Origin: LD21 sp963715785
GTDB taxonomy: Bacteria > Bacteroidota > Bacteroidia > Bacteroidales > VadinHA17
NCBI GenBank assembly: GCA_963715785.1
Contig: OY970276.1
Location: 2,170,001 to 2,234,000, forward strand
DNA: 64,000 bases
Direction of reading: 5' to 3'
The notes under the pieces are model-generated. The model had not been told where the DNA came from and made no database searches. It saw nothing but the letters and a program-made list of their open reading frames with translations. Position numbers and translations under genes: made by a program. Numbering within the stretch: position 1 is the first letter of the stretch; the number at the start of each line of letters is the position of its first letter. Shown piece by piece: positions 1 through 8,488 of the stretch.

Positions 1-1
1 T

Positions 2-676
2 GTGATTATTAAAAAAGGACGCAACAAAGATGAAGCTATATTCCAGGTACTAAAAAAATATATCCTTGAATCTGAGCGCGTTTTGTTTGAAGGCGACAAT
101 TACAGCAAGGAATGGCACAAGGAAGCCAAGAGGAGAGGGCTGTGTAATTTGGCAAGCGTACCAGAATCTATAAGCCTTTATCTGACAAAACAATCAAGGG
201 AAGTACTTGTTGGTTCCCACGTATTCACCGACAAGGAACTTGAGAGCCGTGTTGAAGTTGAGTATGAAAAGTTCACCAAAAAGGTACAGATAGAAGCCAG
301 GGTATTGGGCGATCTGGCAATCAATCACATTGTTCCTATAGCAATAAAATATATGACTTCATTGCTTGATAATATCAAGGGCCTCAAAGAAGTATTCAGC
401 GACATTGAATACGAAAGACTTGCGGGGGCACGCAAAGAGGTTATAGTCTCTATCTCTGACCATATTACCATGATTAAGAAGCTTGTGAATGAGATGGTTG
501 ATGAACGAAGGAAGGCTAATGTAATTGAAGATACTTACAAAAAAGCTATTGCATATGAAAACAAAGTTAAGCCCTATCTTGATGAAGTAAGAGCTCACAT
601 CGATAAGCTTGAGCTTGTTGTCGACAATGAAATGTGGCCTCTGCCTAAGTACCGCGAATTGCTTTTCACTAAATAA
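2..676 (+). CDS. glnN: Glutamine synthetase type III, C-terminal part (cut by window edge)
   Basis: The open frame enters from the left edge, so the true start lies outside the window and the GTG at base 2 is not a real start. Glutamine synthetase type III makes glutamine from glutamate, ammonia and ATP and is the usual form in Bacteroidota. The 224 residues are the helical C-terminal region of that family; the ending, with the motif MWPLPKYRELLF, is characteristic of it. The catalytic core is not in the window. A hairpin with a T-run about 40 bases past the stop closes the transcript. The symbol rests on recognition of the C-terminus only. Confidence 0.85.
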   Translation: MIIKKGRNKDEAIFQVLKKYILESERVLFEGDNYSKEWHKEAKRRGLCNLASVPESISLYLTKQSREVLVGSHVFTDKELESRVEVEYEKFTKKVQIEARVLGDLAINHIVPIAIKYMTSLLDNIKGLKEVFSDIEYERLAGARKEVIVSISDHITMIKKLVNEMVDERRKANVIEDTYKKAIAYENKVKPYLDEVRAHIDKLELVVDNEMWPLPKYRELLFTK

Positions 677-715
677 TAAATAATAGGTTAGTTGATTTTT
701 TTTCATGCTTAGAGT

Positions 716-750
716 AAAAGGATTCCTTTTTTTGGGATCCTTTTTATTTT
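716..750 (+). terminator. Rho-independent terminator after glnN
   Basis: The arm AAAAGGATTCC pairs with GGGATCCTTTT across a seven-T loop, with one G-T pair, and is followed by a T-rich tract. It lies 40 bases after the glutamine synthetase stop. Confidence 0.75.
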
Positions 751-913
751 TGACCGCAATCCCTTCAATTCAGTACTTTATTGCCTGATATTGATATAAA
801 TTGATAGAATCCACCTTCCGAATACATAATAATAATTGCCAGGCTTCAGCGTTAATAGGTATTATCAATTTCCTGAAATTGATTACTTTTATAAAAAAAA
901 CGGAGGCATAGTC

Positions 914-2899
914 ATGAAGCAATTATTTCTTTTCTTTTTATTGTTGATTTTTTTAACATCTCCGGAGGTATATGCGCAGAAGCGCAAAACTGAAAGAGCC
1001 TATGCCTCATTCACTGCCGGTGAATATTATGATGCTATCGATCTGTTTAAAGATGCATATTCAAAAACAAAAAAAGCAAATAAAAACACCCGGACCGACC
1101 TTGTGTATATGATTGCCGAATGCTACAGGCTTACCAATGATCCAAAAAATGCCGAGATTTGGTATAAGCTCGCTGTGAAATCATCCAGTTCTAAGCCTGA
1201 AGCGGAGTACTGGCTGGGTGAATCATTAAAAAAGAATGGCAAGTATTCCCAGGCAGCTGATGAATTTAAAAAATTTAAACAGGCTTCTCCTTCTGATACC
1301 CGTGCTGAACAGGAGATCAGATCATGCGAACTGTCTGAGGAATGGTCGAGAAATCCTGAAGCTTATAAGGTTGATGAGCTCAAAGACCTGAATTCGAAAG
1401 AATCTGATTTTAGTCCAGCATACGCCAGGGATGATTATAGTGAGGTATATTTTACATCAGCCCGTGACGGTGTGGCTGGGAAAAAGACGCATGGCGCAAC
1501 AGGTCAGAACTTCACGGATATCTTTGAAAGCAAAGTTGATAAAAAATCAAAATGGAGCACTCCTGTCCCCGTGCAGGGTATTAATAGTGAATTTGAAGAA
1601 GGGACACCTTCCTTCTCAGCAGATTTCAAGGAGCTTTATTTCACCCGGTGTGAGGTAGGAAAACGCGAAAAGAAAGGCTGTAAGATCATGTATTCAAGGA
1701 GATCAGGTGATAAGTGGAGCGATCCTAAAAACCTCGGTATACTGCCCGATTCATTGATAGCTGCACATCCTTCATTATCAAAAGACGGATTGACATTATA
1801 TTTTGTTTCTGACATTGCCGGCGGTTTTGGTAAAAAGGATATCTGGAAAGTTACCAGGCTGAGACCCGGAGATGGATGGTCAAAACCTGTTAATCTCGGT
1901 CCTGATATAAATACCCCCGGAGATGAGCTATTCCCATACATTAGGGAAGATGGAACCTTATATTTTTCGTCAGACGGACTTATCGGAATGGGTGGCCTGG
2001 ATATTTTTAAAGCAACACCTCAACCCGATGGCAGCTGGATGGTTACGAACATGAAGCCTCCCATAAACAGCTTCGCTGATGATTTTGGTATTGCATTTGA
2101 AGATAGTAATGAAAAGGGAATATTCAGTTCAACAAGGAAAGGAAGAGGCAATGACGATCTCTATACTTTTGAGCTGCCTCCGATGCGATTCAATGTCACC
2201 GGACTTGTAAAGGATGAAAAGACCGGAACACCTGTCAGCGGTTCAGTCGTTCAGCTAATTGCAAGCGACGGATCCAATCTTCAGGCTGAAACCGGCACCG
2301 GTGGTGATTTTAAGTTTGCACTCAAAGCTGATGTTGATTATATCTTCCTTGCTTCGAAGCAGGGATATCTCAATGGTAAAGAAAAAGAAACAACCAAAGG
2401 TCAGGATAAGAGCCGCGATTTTATGGTCACTATACTTCTTACGGCAATAGACAGGCCAATAGATCTGCCTAATATCTTGTACGATTTTGATAAATGGGAT
2501 TTAAGGCCTGAATCAATGGTCTCACTTGATAAACTGGTTGAGACTCTTACTGATAATCCTAATGTTACTATAGAAATTATGTCACATACCGATACCCGGA
2601 ATACTGAAGAGTATAACCTGGTACTATCACAAAAAAGGGCTCAGTCAGTTGTGGATTATCTGGTTAGTAAGGGTATTGATCTGGACAGACTCACTGCCAA
2701 AGGATATGGAAAATCAAGCACTAAAGTTGTTGATGCAACAATAGCCTCACAATATCCATTCCTGAAAGCAGGTACTCAGCTTACTGAAGAGTTTGTTAAC
2801 AGTCTCCCGAACGATGAACAGAGGGAAATTGCTCATCAGATTAACCGAAGGACTGAATTTAAGGTCCTGAGAACAGATTATGAGCCTCCGAAAAAATAG
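914..2899 (+). CDS. PorE-like outer-membrane-associated protein: TPR, beta-propeller, carboxypeptidase-regulatory domain, OmpA domain
   Basis: The frame is open from 836, but the ATG at 914 is preferred. It has a CGGAGG ribosome-binding site just upstream and opens with a good signal peptide (MKQLFLFFLLLIF, cleavage after VYA-Q). From this start the protein is 661 residues. TPR helices occupy about 25-130, WD40/PD40-type propeller repeats about 150-420 (SRDG, DGLTLYF, DGTLYFSS blades), a carboxypeptidase-regulatory-like beta domain about 425-505, and a C-terminal OmpA peptidoglycan-binding domain about 515-650. This domain order matches PorE of Porphyromonas gingivalis, which ties the type IX secretion apparatus to peptidoglycan. 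Unlike a lipoprotein, no lipobox cysteine is seen. Many paralogues share this order, so a role in type IX secretion is inference. Confidence 0.8.
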   Translation: MKQLFLFFLLLIFLTSPEVYAQKRKTERAYASFTAGEYYDAIDLFKDAYSKTKKANKNTRTDLVYMIAECYRLTNDPKNAEIWYKLAVKSSSSKPEAEYWLGESLKKNGKYSQAADEFKKFKQASPSDTRAEQEIRSCELSEEWSRNPEAYKVDELKDLNSKESDFSPAYARDDYSEVYFTSARDGVAGKKTHGATGQNFTDIFESKVDKKSKWSTPVPVQGINSEFEEGTPSFSADFKELYFTRCEVGKREKKGCKIMYSRRSGDKWSDPKNLGILPDSLIAAHPSLSKDGLTLYFVSDIAGGFGKKDIWKVTRLRPGDGWSKPVNLGPDINTPGDELFPYIREDGTLYFSSDGLIGMGGLDIFKATPQPDGSWMVTNMKPPINSFADDFGIAFEDSNEKGIFSSTRKGRGNDDLYTFELPPMRFNVTGLVKDEKTGTPVSGSVVQLIASDGSNLQAETGTGGDFKFALKADVDYIFLASKQGYLNGKEKETTKGQDKSRDFMVTILLTAIDRPIDLPNILYDFDKWDLRPESMVSLDKLVETLTDNPNVTIEIMSHTDTRNTEEYNLVLSQKRAQSVVDYLVSKGIDLDRLTAKGYGKSSTKVVDATIASQYPFLKAGTQLTEEFVNSLPNDEQREIAHQINRRTEFKVLRTDYEPPKK

Positions 2900-2931
2900 G
2901 CATGCCTGATGACTTAAGTCTTATCACAACC

Positions 2932-2966
2932 CCATACTGTACCTTTATACAGTGGACTTTTTATTA
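2932..2966 (+). terminator. Possible weak terminator after the PorE-like gene
   Basis: ACTGTA and TACAGT form a short stem with flanking C/G pairs, followed by CTTTTTATT. The stem is only 6-8 pairs and lies in the short gap before purM, so it could instead be chance sequence in the purM leader. Confidence 0.3.
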
Positions 2967-2989
2967 TCTTTACCGTATACTTAACCGCC

Positions 2990-4159
2990 ATGGCTATTGA
3001 ATCAAAGTACAGTAAAAGAGGTGTTTCTTCATCAAAAGAAGATGTACATTCAGCAATAAAGAACATAGATAAGGGGCTGTATCCCAGGGCATTCTGTAAG
3101 ATAGTTCCGGATCTGCTGGCCGGGGACAGTGATTACTGTACCGTCATGCATTCTGATGGCGCCGGGACTAAATCATCTCTGGCTTATATTTACTGGCGGG
3201 AAACCGGCGATTTATCAGTGTGGAAGGGGATAGCACAGGATGCAATCGTAATGAATCTTGATGATCTTCTTTGTGTTGGTGTATGCAATAATATTCTCTT
3301 TTCATCAACAATAGGACGTAATAAGAATCATATCCCGGGAGAGATTATTTCTGCAGTGATTAATGGTACCGAAGAAGTGCTTGAAGAGCTCAGGGGATTG
3401 GGGATAGGCATTTGGTCGACCGGAGGAGAAACAGCTGATATGGGCGATCTTGTCAGGACAATTGTTGTCGATTCAACGGTAATAGCCAGAATTAGGAGAT
3501 CGCAGGTTATCTCCAACGAAAATATAGTTGATGGTGATGTAATTATAGGCATGTCATCTTCAGGGAAAACAAGTTATGAGAATGAGTATAACAGTGGCAT
3601 GGGTAGTAACGGATTAACCTCGGCGCGGCATGATATTTTTGCACCTTATCTGGCATCCAAATATCCCGAAAGCCTCGATACAACTTTGCCTTATGACCTT
3701 ATTTATTCAGGCAAATACCGTCTTACAGATCAGATTGAGGGATTAACCATGGATGCAGGAAAACTGGTTCTTTCACCTACGCGCACTTATGCTCCTGTAA
3801 TAAAAAGGGTTATTGAAACCATGAAATCAGAAATACACGGGATGGTACACTGTTCGGGAGGCGGCCAGACCAAAGTCATGCATTTTATTGATAATTTACA
3901 TATCGTAAAAGACAATTTATTCCCGTTACCTATACTGTTCCGGATTATTCATGAACAATCAGGAACGCCGTGGGGAGAGATGTATAAGGTATTTAATATG
4001 GGGCACAGGTTTGAGATCTACACCAATCAGAGGAATGCCGCTGAAATCATAAGCATTGCAGCAGGGTTTGATCTCGACGCCAGGATTATCGGATATTGTG
4101 AGGCGTCTGAAAGCAAAAAGCTCACAATCAGTTCGGAGTTCGGGACGTTCGAATACTGA
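2990..4159 (+). CDS. purM: Phosphoribosylformylglycinamidine cyclo-ligase (AIR synthase)
   Basis: It closes the imidazole ring of 5-aminoimidazole ribonucleotide using ATP, step five of purine synthesis, in the cytosol. The 389-residue length fits the longer Bacteroidota form (about 388; E. coli PurM is about 345). Visible family marks are DGAGTKS at 56-62, the glycine-rich STGGETADMGD stretch near 145, and a C-terminal AIRS domain with the HCSGGGQTK motif. The ATG at 2990 follows the gap directly and no better upstream start exists. purM-prfA-pyrF is, from memory, a recurrent order in Bacteroidales, which supports all three calls. Confidence 0.92.
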   Translation: MAIESKYSKRGVSSSKEDVHSAIKNIDKGLYPRAFCKIVPDLLAGDSDYCTVMHSDGAGTKSSLAYIYWRETGDLSVWKGIAQDAIVMNLDDLLCVGVCNNILFSSTIGRNKNHIPGEIISAVINGTEEVLEELRGLGIGIWSTGGETADMGDLVRTIVVDSTVIARIRRSQVISNENIVDGDVIIGMSSSGKTSYENEYNSGMGSNGLTSARHDIFAPYLASKYPESLDTTLPYDLIYSGKYRLTDQIEGLTMDAGKLVLSPTRTYAPVIKRVIETMKSEIHGMVHCSGGGQTKVMHFIDNLHIVKDNLFPLPILFRIIHEQSGTPWGEMYKVFNMGHRFEIYTNQRNAAEIISIAAGFDLDARIIGYCEASESKKLTISSEFGTFEY

Positions 4160-4371
4160 TTTCACCTTGCCATCTTCTTCTTAAAAACCGTTCATTCTGA
4201 ATCTGGCCCGACAGCAATCTTCTGCTTATTCCACCACCCTTATTTTCAATATGATATATTGAATAATCCACTAATAAACAGCAATATATCTGTTTTCCCA
4301 AAGGAGTGGTTGCTAAACACTGATATGATGGTCTGAGAAGTGGTGAAGTTTTAGTTTTCGCCCTTTTTTAT

Positions 4372-4379
4372 TACCTTTG
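4372..4379 (+). promoter_or_regulatory. Candidate Bacteroidota promoter (-7 element) for prfA
   Basis: TACCTTTG matches TAnnTTTG and lies 22 bases before the prfA ATG. No strong TTTG -33 element is visible at 19-21 bases upstream, only a T-rich stretch. The 240-base gap before prfA otherwise shows nothing recognisable. Confidence 0.45.
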
Positions 4380-4400
4380 CACCCGAAAAATGGATGAAGT

Positions 4401-5486
4401 ATGGCAAGCAACATGATTCTTGAGAGGCTTGATGGTGTGAAAACCCGATTTATTGAGGTTGGTGATCTTCTTACACAACCCGATATTCTCTCGGATATGA
4501 AAAAGTATGTCAAATTAAATAAAGAATATAAAGATCTCCTGCCGATAATTGAATCTTATGAAAGATATAAACTGGCATTAAGCAATATAGCTAGTTCAAA
4601 GGAACTTCTGGCTGTAGAGAAGGATGAGGAAATGCGTGAAATGGCCAAGGCGGAAATTGAAGATCTCACTTCACACCTGCCTGCAATGGAAGAAGAAATT
4701 AAAATGCTGATAATTCCTGCTGATCCTGAAGACGATAAAAATGCAGTAATGGAAATAAGGGCCGGGACAGGCGGTGATGAAGCCAGTATTTTTGCGGGAG
4801 ATCTATTCAGAATGTACTCCAAGTACTTCGAAACGAAAGGATGGAAGGTAGAGGTAAACAATATGTCGGAGGGCACTGCAGGAGGCTTCAAGGAGATTGT
4901 GCTTAGCATTACCGGTGATGGGGTATACGGGATTATCAAATATGAGTCGGGTGTTCACCGTGTTCAGCGAGTACCGCAGACTGAAACGCAGGGTCGGATT
5001 CATACTTCAGCCGCCTCGGTTGTTGTATTGCCTGAAGCTGATGAATTTGATATTGACCTTCGCACAGAAGATATCAGGAAAGATACCTACTGTTCATCAG
5101 GACCGGGAGGCCAGTCGGTAAACACTACTTATTCGGCAATTCGTCTTACACATATTCCGTCGGGCATCGTAGTGACTTGTCAGGATGAAAAGTCGCAGCT
5201 GAAGAATTATGACAAAGCATTAAAGGAGTTAAGAACCAGACTGTATAATCTTGAGTATCAGAAATATCTTGATGAAGTATCTCACAGAAGAAAGACAATG
5301 GTTTCAACAGGTGACCGTTCAGCAAAGATCAGGACTTATAACTATCCCCAGGGAAGGATGACAGATCACAGGATAAACTTTACAATTTATAATCTGCCTT
5401 CGATTCTTGACGGTAATATCCAGGAGGTTCTCGACAAGCTGCAGATGGCCGAAAATTCCGAACGTTTAAAAGAAAGCAATATATAA
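4401..5486 (+). CDS. prfA: Peptide chain release factor 1
   Basis: It recognises UAA and UAG stop codons in the ribosomal A site and triggers peptide release. Its 361 residues are the normal length. The stop-codon-reading tripeptide is present as PQT at 192-194, in the conserved HRVQRVPxTExQGRIHTS context, which marks RF1 rather than RF2. The catalytic GGQ is at 236-238 within SSGPGGQSVNTT. Start at the ATG at 4401 gives the usual N-terminal helical domain. pyrF starts 10 bases after the stop, so the two are probably co-transcribed. Confidence 0.95.
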   Translation: MASNMILERLDGVKTRFIEVGDLLTQPDILSDMKKYVKLNKEYKDLLPIIESYERYKLALSNIASSKELLAVEKDEEMREMAKAEIEDLTSHLPAMEEEIKMLIIPADPEDDKNAVMEIRAGTGGDEASIFAGDLFRMYSKYFETKGWKVEVNNMSEGTAGGFKEIVLSITGDGVYGIIKYESGVHRVQRVPQTETQGRIHTSAASVVVLPEADEFDIDLRTEDIRKDTYCSSGPGGQSVNTTYSAIRLTHIPSGIVVTCQDEKSQLKNYDKALKELRTRLYNLEYQKYLDEVSHRRKTMVSTGDRSAKIRTYNYPQGRMTDHRINFTIYNLPSILDGNIQEVLDKLQMAENSERLKESNI

Positions 5487-5496
5487 CCCATTTGAT

Positions 5497-6324
5497 ATGG
5501 ATCATAAAAGATTGTTTGAAAATATCGTAAAAAAGCGGTCATTTCTTTGTGTCGGGCTCGATTCTGAATTGGAAAAGATCCCTGCATTCCTTCATAGCGG
5601 AAGTGATCCGATATTTGAATTCAATAAAAGGATTATTGATGCTACGCAGGAATTTACAGTGGCCTATAAGCCTAATGTTGCATTCTATGAGTGTCATGGC
5701 GCAAAGGGATGGACATCCCTTGATTTGACTGTAAGGTATATAAAGGATAATTATCCCGATATATTTGTGATTGCAGATGCAAAGCGGGGAGATATAGGGA
5801 ATACATCGAGGTTGTATGCCAGGGCTTTCCTTGAAAGCATGCCTTTCGATGCAATAACTGTGGCTCCGTATATGGGTGAAGATTCAGTGAAACCTTTCCT
5901 GGAGTATGACGATAAGTGGGTCGTGCTTCTTGCTCTTACTTCCAATAAAGGAGCCGATGACTTCCAGTATCATGATGAAGATGGCATCAAACTTTATGAA
6001 AGAGTGCTGTCAGTCTCGCAGAAGTGGGGGACTATAAATAACCTTATGTATGTTATTGGCGCCACAAGGGCGGAAATGCTGAAGGATATTCGCCAACAGG
6101 TACCTGATCATTTTCTGCTTATTCCGGGTGTGGGTGCACAGGGCGGAAACCTGGCCGAGGTTGCTAAATATGGTCTTAACTCAAGATGCGGACTGCTGGT
6201 TAATTCTTCTCGTGCTATTATATTTGCGGATAATTCGGAAAACTTTGATAAGATAGCCGGAGAAAAAGCAAAAGAGATGCAAACAGAGATGGAGTGCTAT
6301 CTCACCCAGCATAAACTGATCTGA
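5497..6324 (+). CDS. pyrF: Orotidine 5'-phosphate decarboxylase (type 2)
   Basis: It removes CO2 from OMP to give UMP, the last step of pyrimidine synthesis. The 275-residue length and the DAKRGDIGNT block at 94-103, with catalytic lysine 96, identify the type 2 (longer, Mycobacterium/Myxococcus-like) subfamily usual in Bacteroidota. A phosphate-binding segment LIPGVGAQGG follows near residue 208. It starts 10 bases after prfA. The 175 bases after it before the next gene show no clear terminator. Confidence 0.95.
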   Translation: MDHKRLFENIVKKRSFLCVGLDSELEKIPAFLHSGSDPIFEFNKRIIDATQEFTVAYKPNVAFYECHGAKGWTSLDLTVRYIKDNYPDIFVIADAKRGDIGNTSRLYARAFLESMPFDAITVAPYMGEDSVKPFLEYDDKWVVLLALTSNKGADDFQYHDEDGIKLYERVLSVSQKWGTINNLMYVIGATRAEMLKDIRQQVPDHFLLIPGVGAQGGNLAEVAKYGLNSRCGLLVNSSRAIIFADNSENFDKIAGEKAKEMQTEMECYLTQHKLI

Positions 6325-6499
6325 AAATTCCCGTTTTTAATCAGGCGAGATTGCTGTGTCATTTTGTCCTCGCAATGCCACTGTCCGAAATGTAATACGT
6401 TTGGTCATCGTGGCATATTACTATTTTGTGATCTGCCCTTGACCTGTATTTCCTTTTTTCATAATTTTATATTCTCGCTGTTTATTAAAAAGTGATAAA

Positions 6500-7822
6500 A
6501 TGAAAGAGGAATTTCTTCATTACCTGTGGAAATACAGCCTCTATGACCAGGACAGGCTGTTCGATAATGAAAAAAATAAAATTACCGTTCTTGATCCCGG
6601 TGAATATAACAGGGATTCCGGTCCCGATTTCTTTAATGCACGCATACTGGTAGATGGAACTATCTGGGCAGGCAATATTGAAATTCACATAAAATCATCA
6701 CATTTCGATAATCATGGTCATCAGAATGATGCTGCATTTAACAGTATTATCTTGCATGTTGTTGCTGTGAATGATAAGCGTGTATTCAATTCTAATGGTG
6801 AAGAGATTCCAACAGCTGAATTGTCATTTGATCCCGACATTTATGATAAATACATTAATCTCGTAAATAACCCCTTCATAATTGCCTGTCAGACTGACAT
6901 TAAGAGCGTAGATGAAATTCTGGTTCGCCACTGGCTGAATTCCCTGTTGATTGAAAGACTGCAGGCTAAAACTGAGTCAATACTGAAAATCTTTTCAGAG
7001 ACCGGGAACGACTGGGAAGAAACTTTTTACCGTGTGCTTTCACGTTATTTTGGATTCAGGGTAAACACAGAGCCGTTTGAAATGCTTGCTTCATCCCTGC
7101 CATTCAAGCTGATACGTAAACATTCTGATAATCTTTTTCAGATAGAAGCTCTTTTATTTGGAACTGCGGGATTACTTGAACCGGGATTGTTTAAAGAGGC
7201 GGTTGGGGATGAATATTTCAGGAACCTGATGAAGGAATATACTATCCTGTCAGCAAAATATTCGTTGCAGCCTATGCATGGCTGGCTTTGGAAATTTTCG
7301 AGGCTGAGGCCTTCGAATTTTCCAACAGTCAGATTATCCCAGCTTGCAGCAATGCTTTCAATAACAGGCGGTCTTTTTTCAAAAGTACTGGAAGCACATG
7401 ATATAGCACAGGTTAAAGATCTGTTAGAAGTCTCAGCTTCAGGTTATTGGGATGATCATTTTGTTTTTGGAAAGAAAAGCAGGAATTATACAAAAAAAAC
7501 CGGAACACAGGCAGCCGATATTTTGCTTATCAATGCAGTAATACCGCTGATATTTGTTTATGGTAAAAGCAGGGACTGCCAGGACATTATTGAGAAGGCT
7601 CTTGAACTCATTGAAGGTATTGCGCCGGAAGAGAACATTATTATAACTGAATGGAAAGAGGCGGGAATTATTCCGGATTCGGCATTTTATTCCCAGGCAC
7701 TTATACAATTGAGAAATGAATACTGCAAAAAAAGGAAGTGTCTTCAGTGCAGAATTGGAGGTAAGATTATCAGTGAGGGTAAAAAACTTATAAATCGTGA
7801 GGAGTTGCTTCTGGAGCCCTGA
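6500..7822 (+). CDS. DUF2851 family protein
   Basis: 440 residues of the DUF2851 family, found widely in Bacteroidota with no established function. The conserved N-terminal block is visible: a tyrosine- and tryptophan-rich opening, GEYNRDSGPDFFNARI, then WAGNIEIHIKSSHF and an HxxxxDxxFNxxILHVV stretch. This DSGPDF-E-H pattern resembles a nuclease-like core, but that is an impression. The C-terminus carries a Cys cluster, CKKRKCLQCRIG, that could bind zinc. There is no signal peptide or membrane segment, so it is probably cytosolic. Confidence 0.85.
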   Translation: MKEEFLHYLWKYSLYDQDRLFDNEKNKITVLDPGEYNRDSGPDFFNARILVDGTIWAGNIEIHIKSSHFDNHGHQNDAAFNSIILHVVAVNDKRVFNSNGEEIPTAELSFDPDIYDKYINLVNNPFIIACQTDIKSVDEILVRHWLNSLLIERLQAKTESILKIFSETGNDWEETFYRVLSRYFGFRVNTEPFEMLASSLPFKLIRKHSDNLFQIEALLFGTAGLLEPGLFKEAVGDEYFRNLMKEYTILSAKYSLQPMHGWLWKFSRLRPSNFPTVRLSQLAAMLSITGGLFSKVLEAHDIAQVKDLLEVSASGYWDDHFVFGKKSRNYTKKTGTQAADILLINAVIPLIFVYGKSRDCQDIIEKALELIEGIAPEENIIITEWKEAGIIPDSAFYSQALIQLRNEYCKKRKCLQCRIGGKIISEGKKLINREELLLEP

Positions 7823-8044
7823 AGCATCTTTTCATCTGAAAAGGCCACTATATTTTCATATACCTTCCTGTTTTTTTGACGAACGGCCGATTTCAGGTAA
7901 CAAATAATTGAAGGATAGCATTTTTGAACGCAACTTTCAGATTCTTTTTACCGTCTTATTATTGATAGTGAATCAATAGTTTCCAGACGTGTTAATTCCT
8001 GTTTAGCAATTATTTTAAGAACTTTTTAAAAAAAAAGCAAATTG

Positions 8045-8077
8045 TTTGATTATTTACATAAAAAAGCCTTATTTTTG
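8045..8077 (+). promoter_or_regulatory. Bacteroidota-type promoter for rpsO
   Basis: TTTG at 8045-8048 and TATTTTTG (TAnnTTTG) at 8070-8077 are separated by 21 bases, matching the -33/-7 spacing of the Bacteroidota major sigma factor. Transcription would begin near 8085, about 50 bases before the rpsO start. It lies in the 312-base gap 7823-8134, the rest of which shows no gene. Confidence 0.7.
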
Positions 8078-8134
8078 CGTTCCAAAATTGGTGACTCAAT
8101 CTATATTTGGATTAATAATATTTTAATTAGAGAT

Positions 8135-8405
8135 ATGTACTTAACAACAGAAAAAAAGCAGGAGTTTTTTAAAACCTTCGGAACATCTGAAATTGATACT
8201 GGTACAGCAGAAGGCCAGATTGCCTTATTCTCGTACAGGATCAATCATCTTACGGAGCATCTTAAGAAAAATAAGAAAGATTTCAGTACTCAGCAGGCAC
8301 TTATCAAGCTTGTTGGCAAAAGAAGAAGGCTTGTTAGACTACCTTAAAATTAAAGATATCGAGCGGTATCGCGAAATCATAAAAGCGTTGAAATTACGTA
8401 AATAG
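8135..8405 (+). CDS. rpsO: 30S ribosomal protein S15 (reading frame broken by one extra base)
   Basis: S15 binds 16S rRNA early in small-subunit assembly. From the ATG at 8135 the product reads MYLTTEKKQEFF and keeps the S15 signature through LVGKRRRL. The frame then runs into a stop at 8347, while the expected continuation LDYLKIKDIERYREII is in the +1 frame and ends at 8405. Removing one base, the G at 8333, joins the halves into exactly 89 residues, the normal S15 length. Because S15 is conserved and normally needed for growth, I read this as a sequence error. A TAnnTTTG promoter lies upstream and a strong terminator directly follows, so rpsO has its own transcript. Confidence 0.9.
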
Positions 8406-8407
8406 AG

Positions 8408-8437
8408 AAAAAAGGCAATTCAGGATTGCCTTTTTTT
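8408..8437 (+). terminator. Rho-independent terminator after rpsO
   Basis: AAAAAAGGCAAT and ATTGCCTTTTTTT form an A/T-flanked stem around a five-base loop, starting three bases after the S15 stop. Confidence 0.85.
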
Positions 8438-8488
8438 CGTACTATTTAGGTTATTTTGTAATTTCAATTTTCATAAATTATACGTACA

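Noticed and set aside
6325..6499. Small RNA or tRNA in the gap after pyrF
   Set aside because: No cloverleaf or stable fold could be drawn; it contains only a TCGCAATG-type word shared with dispersed repeats.
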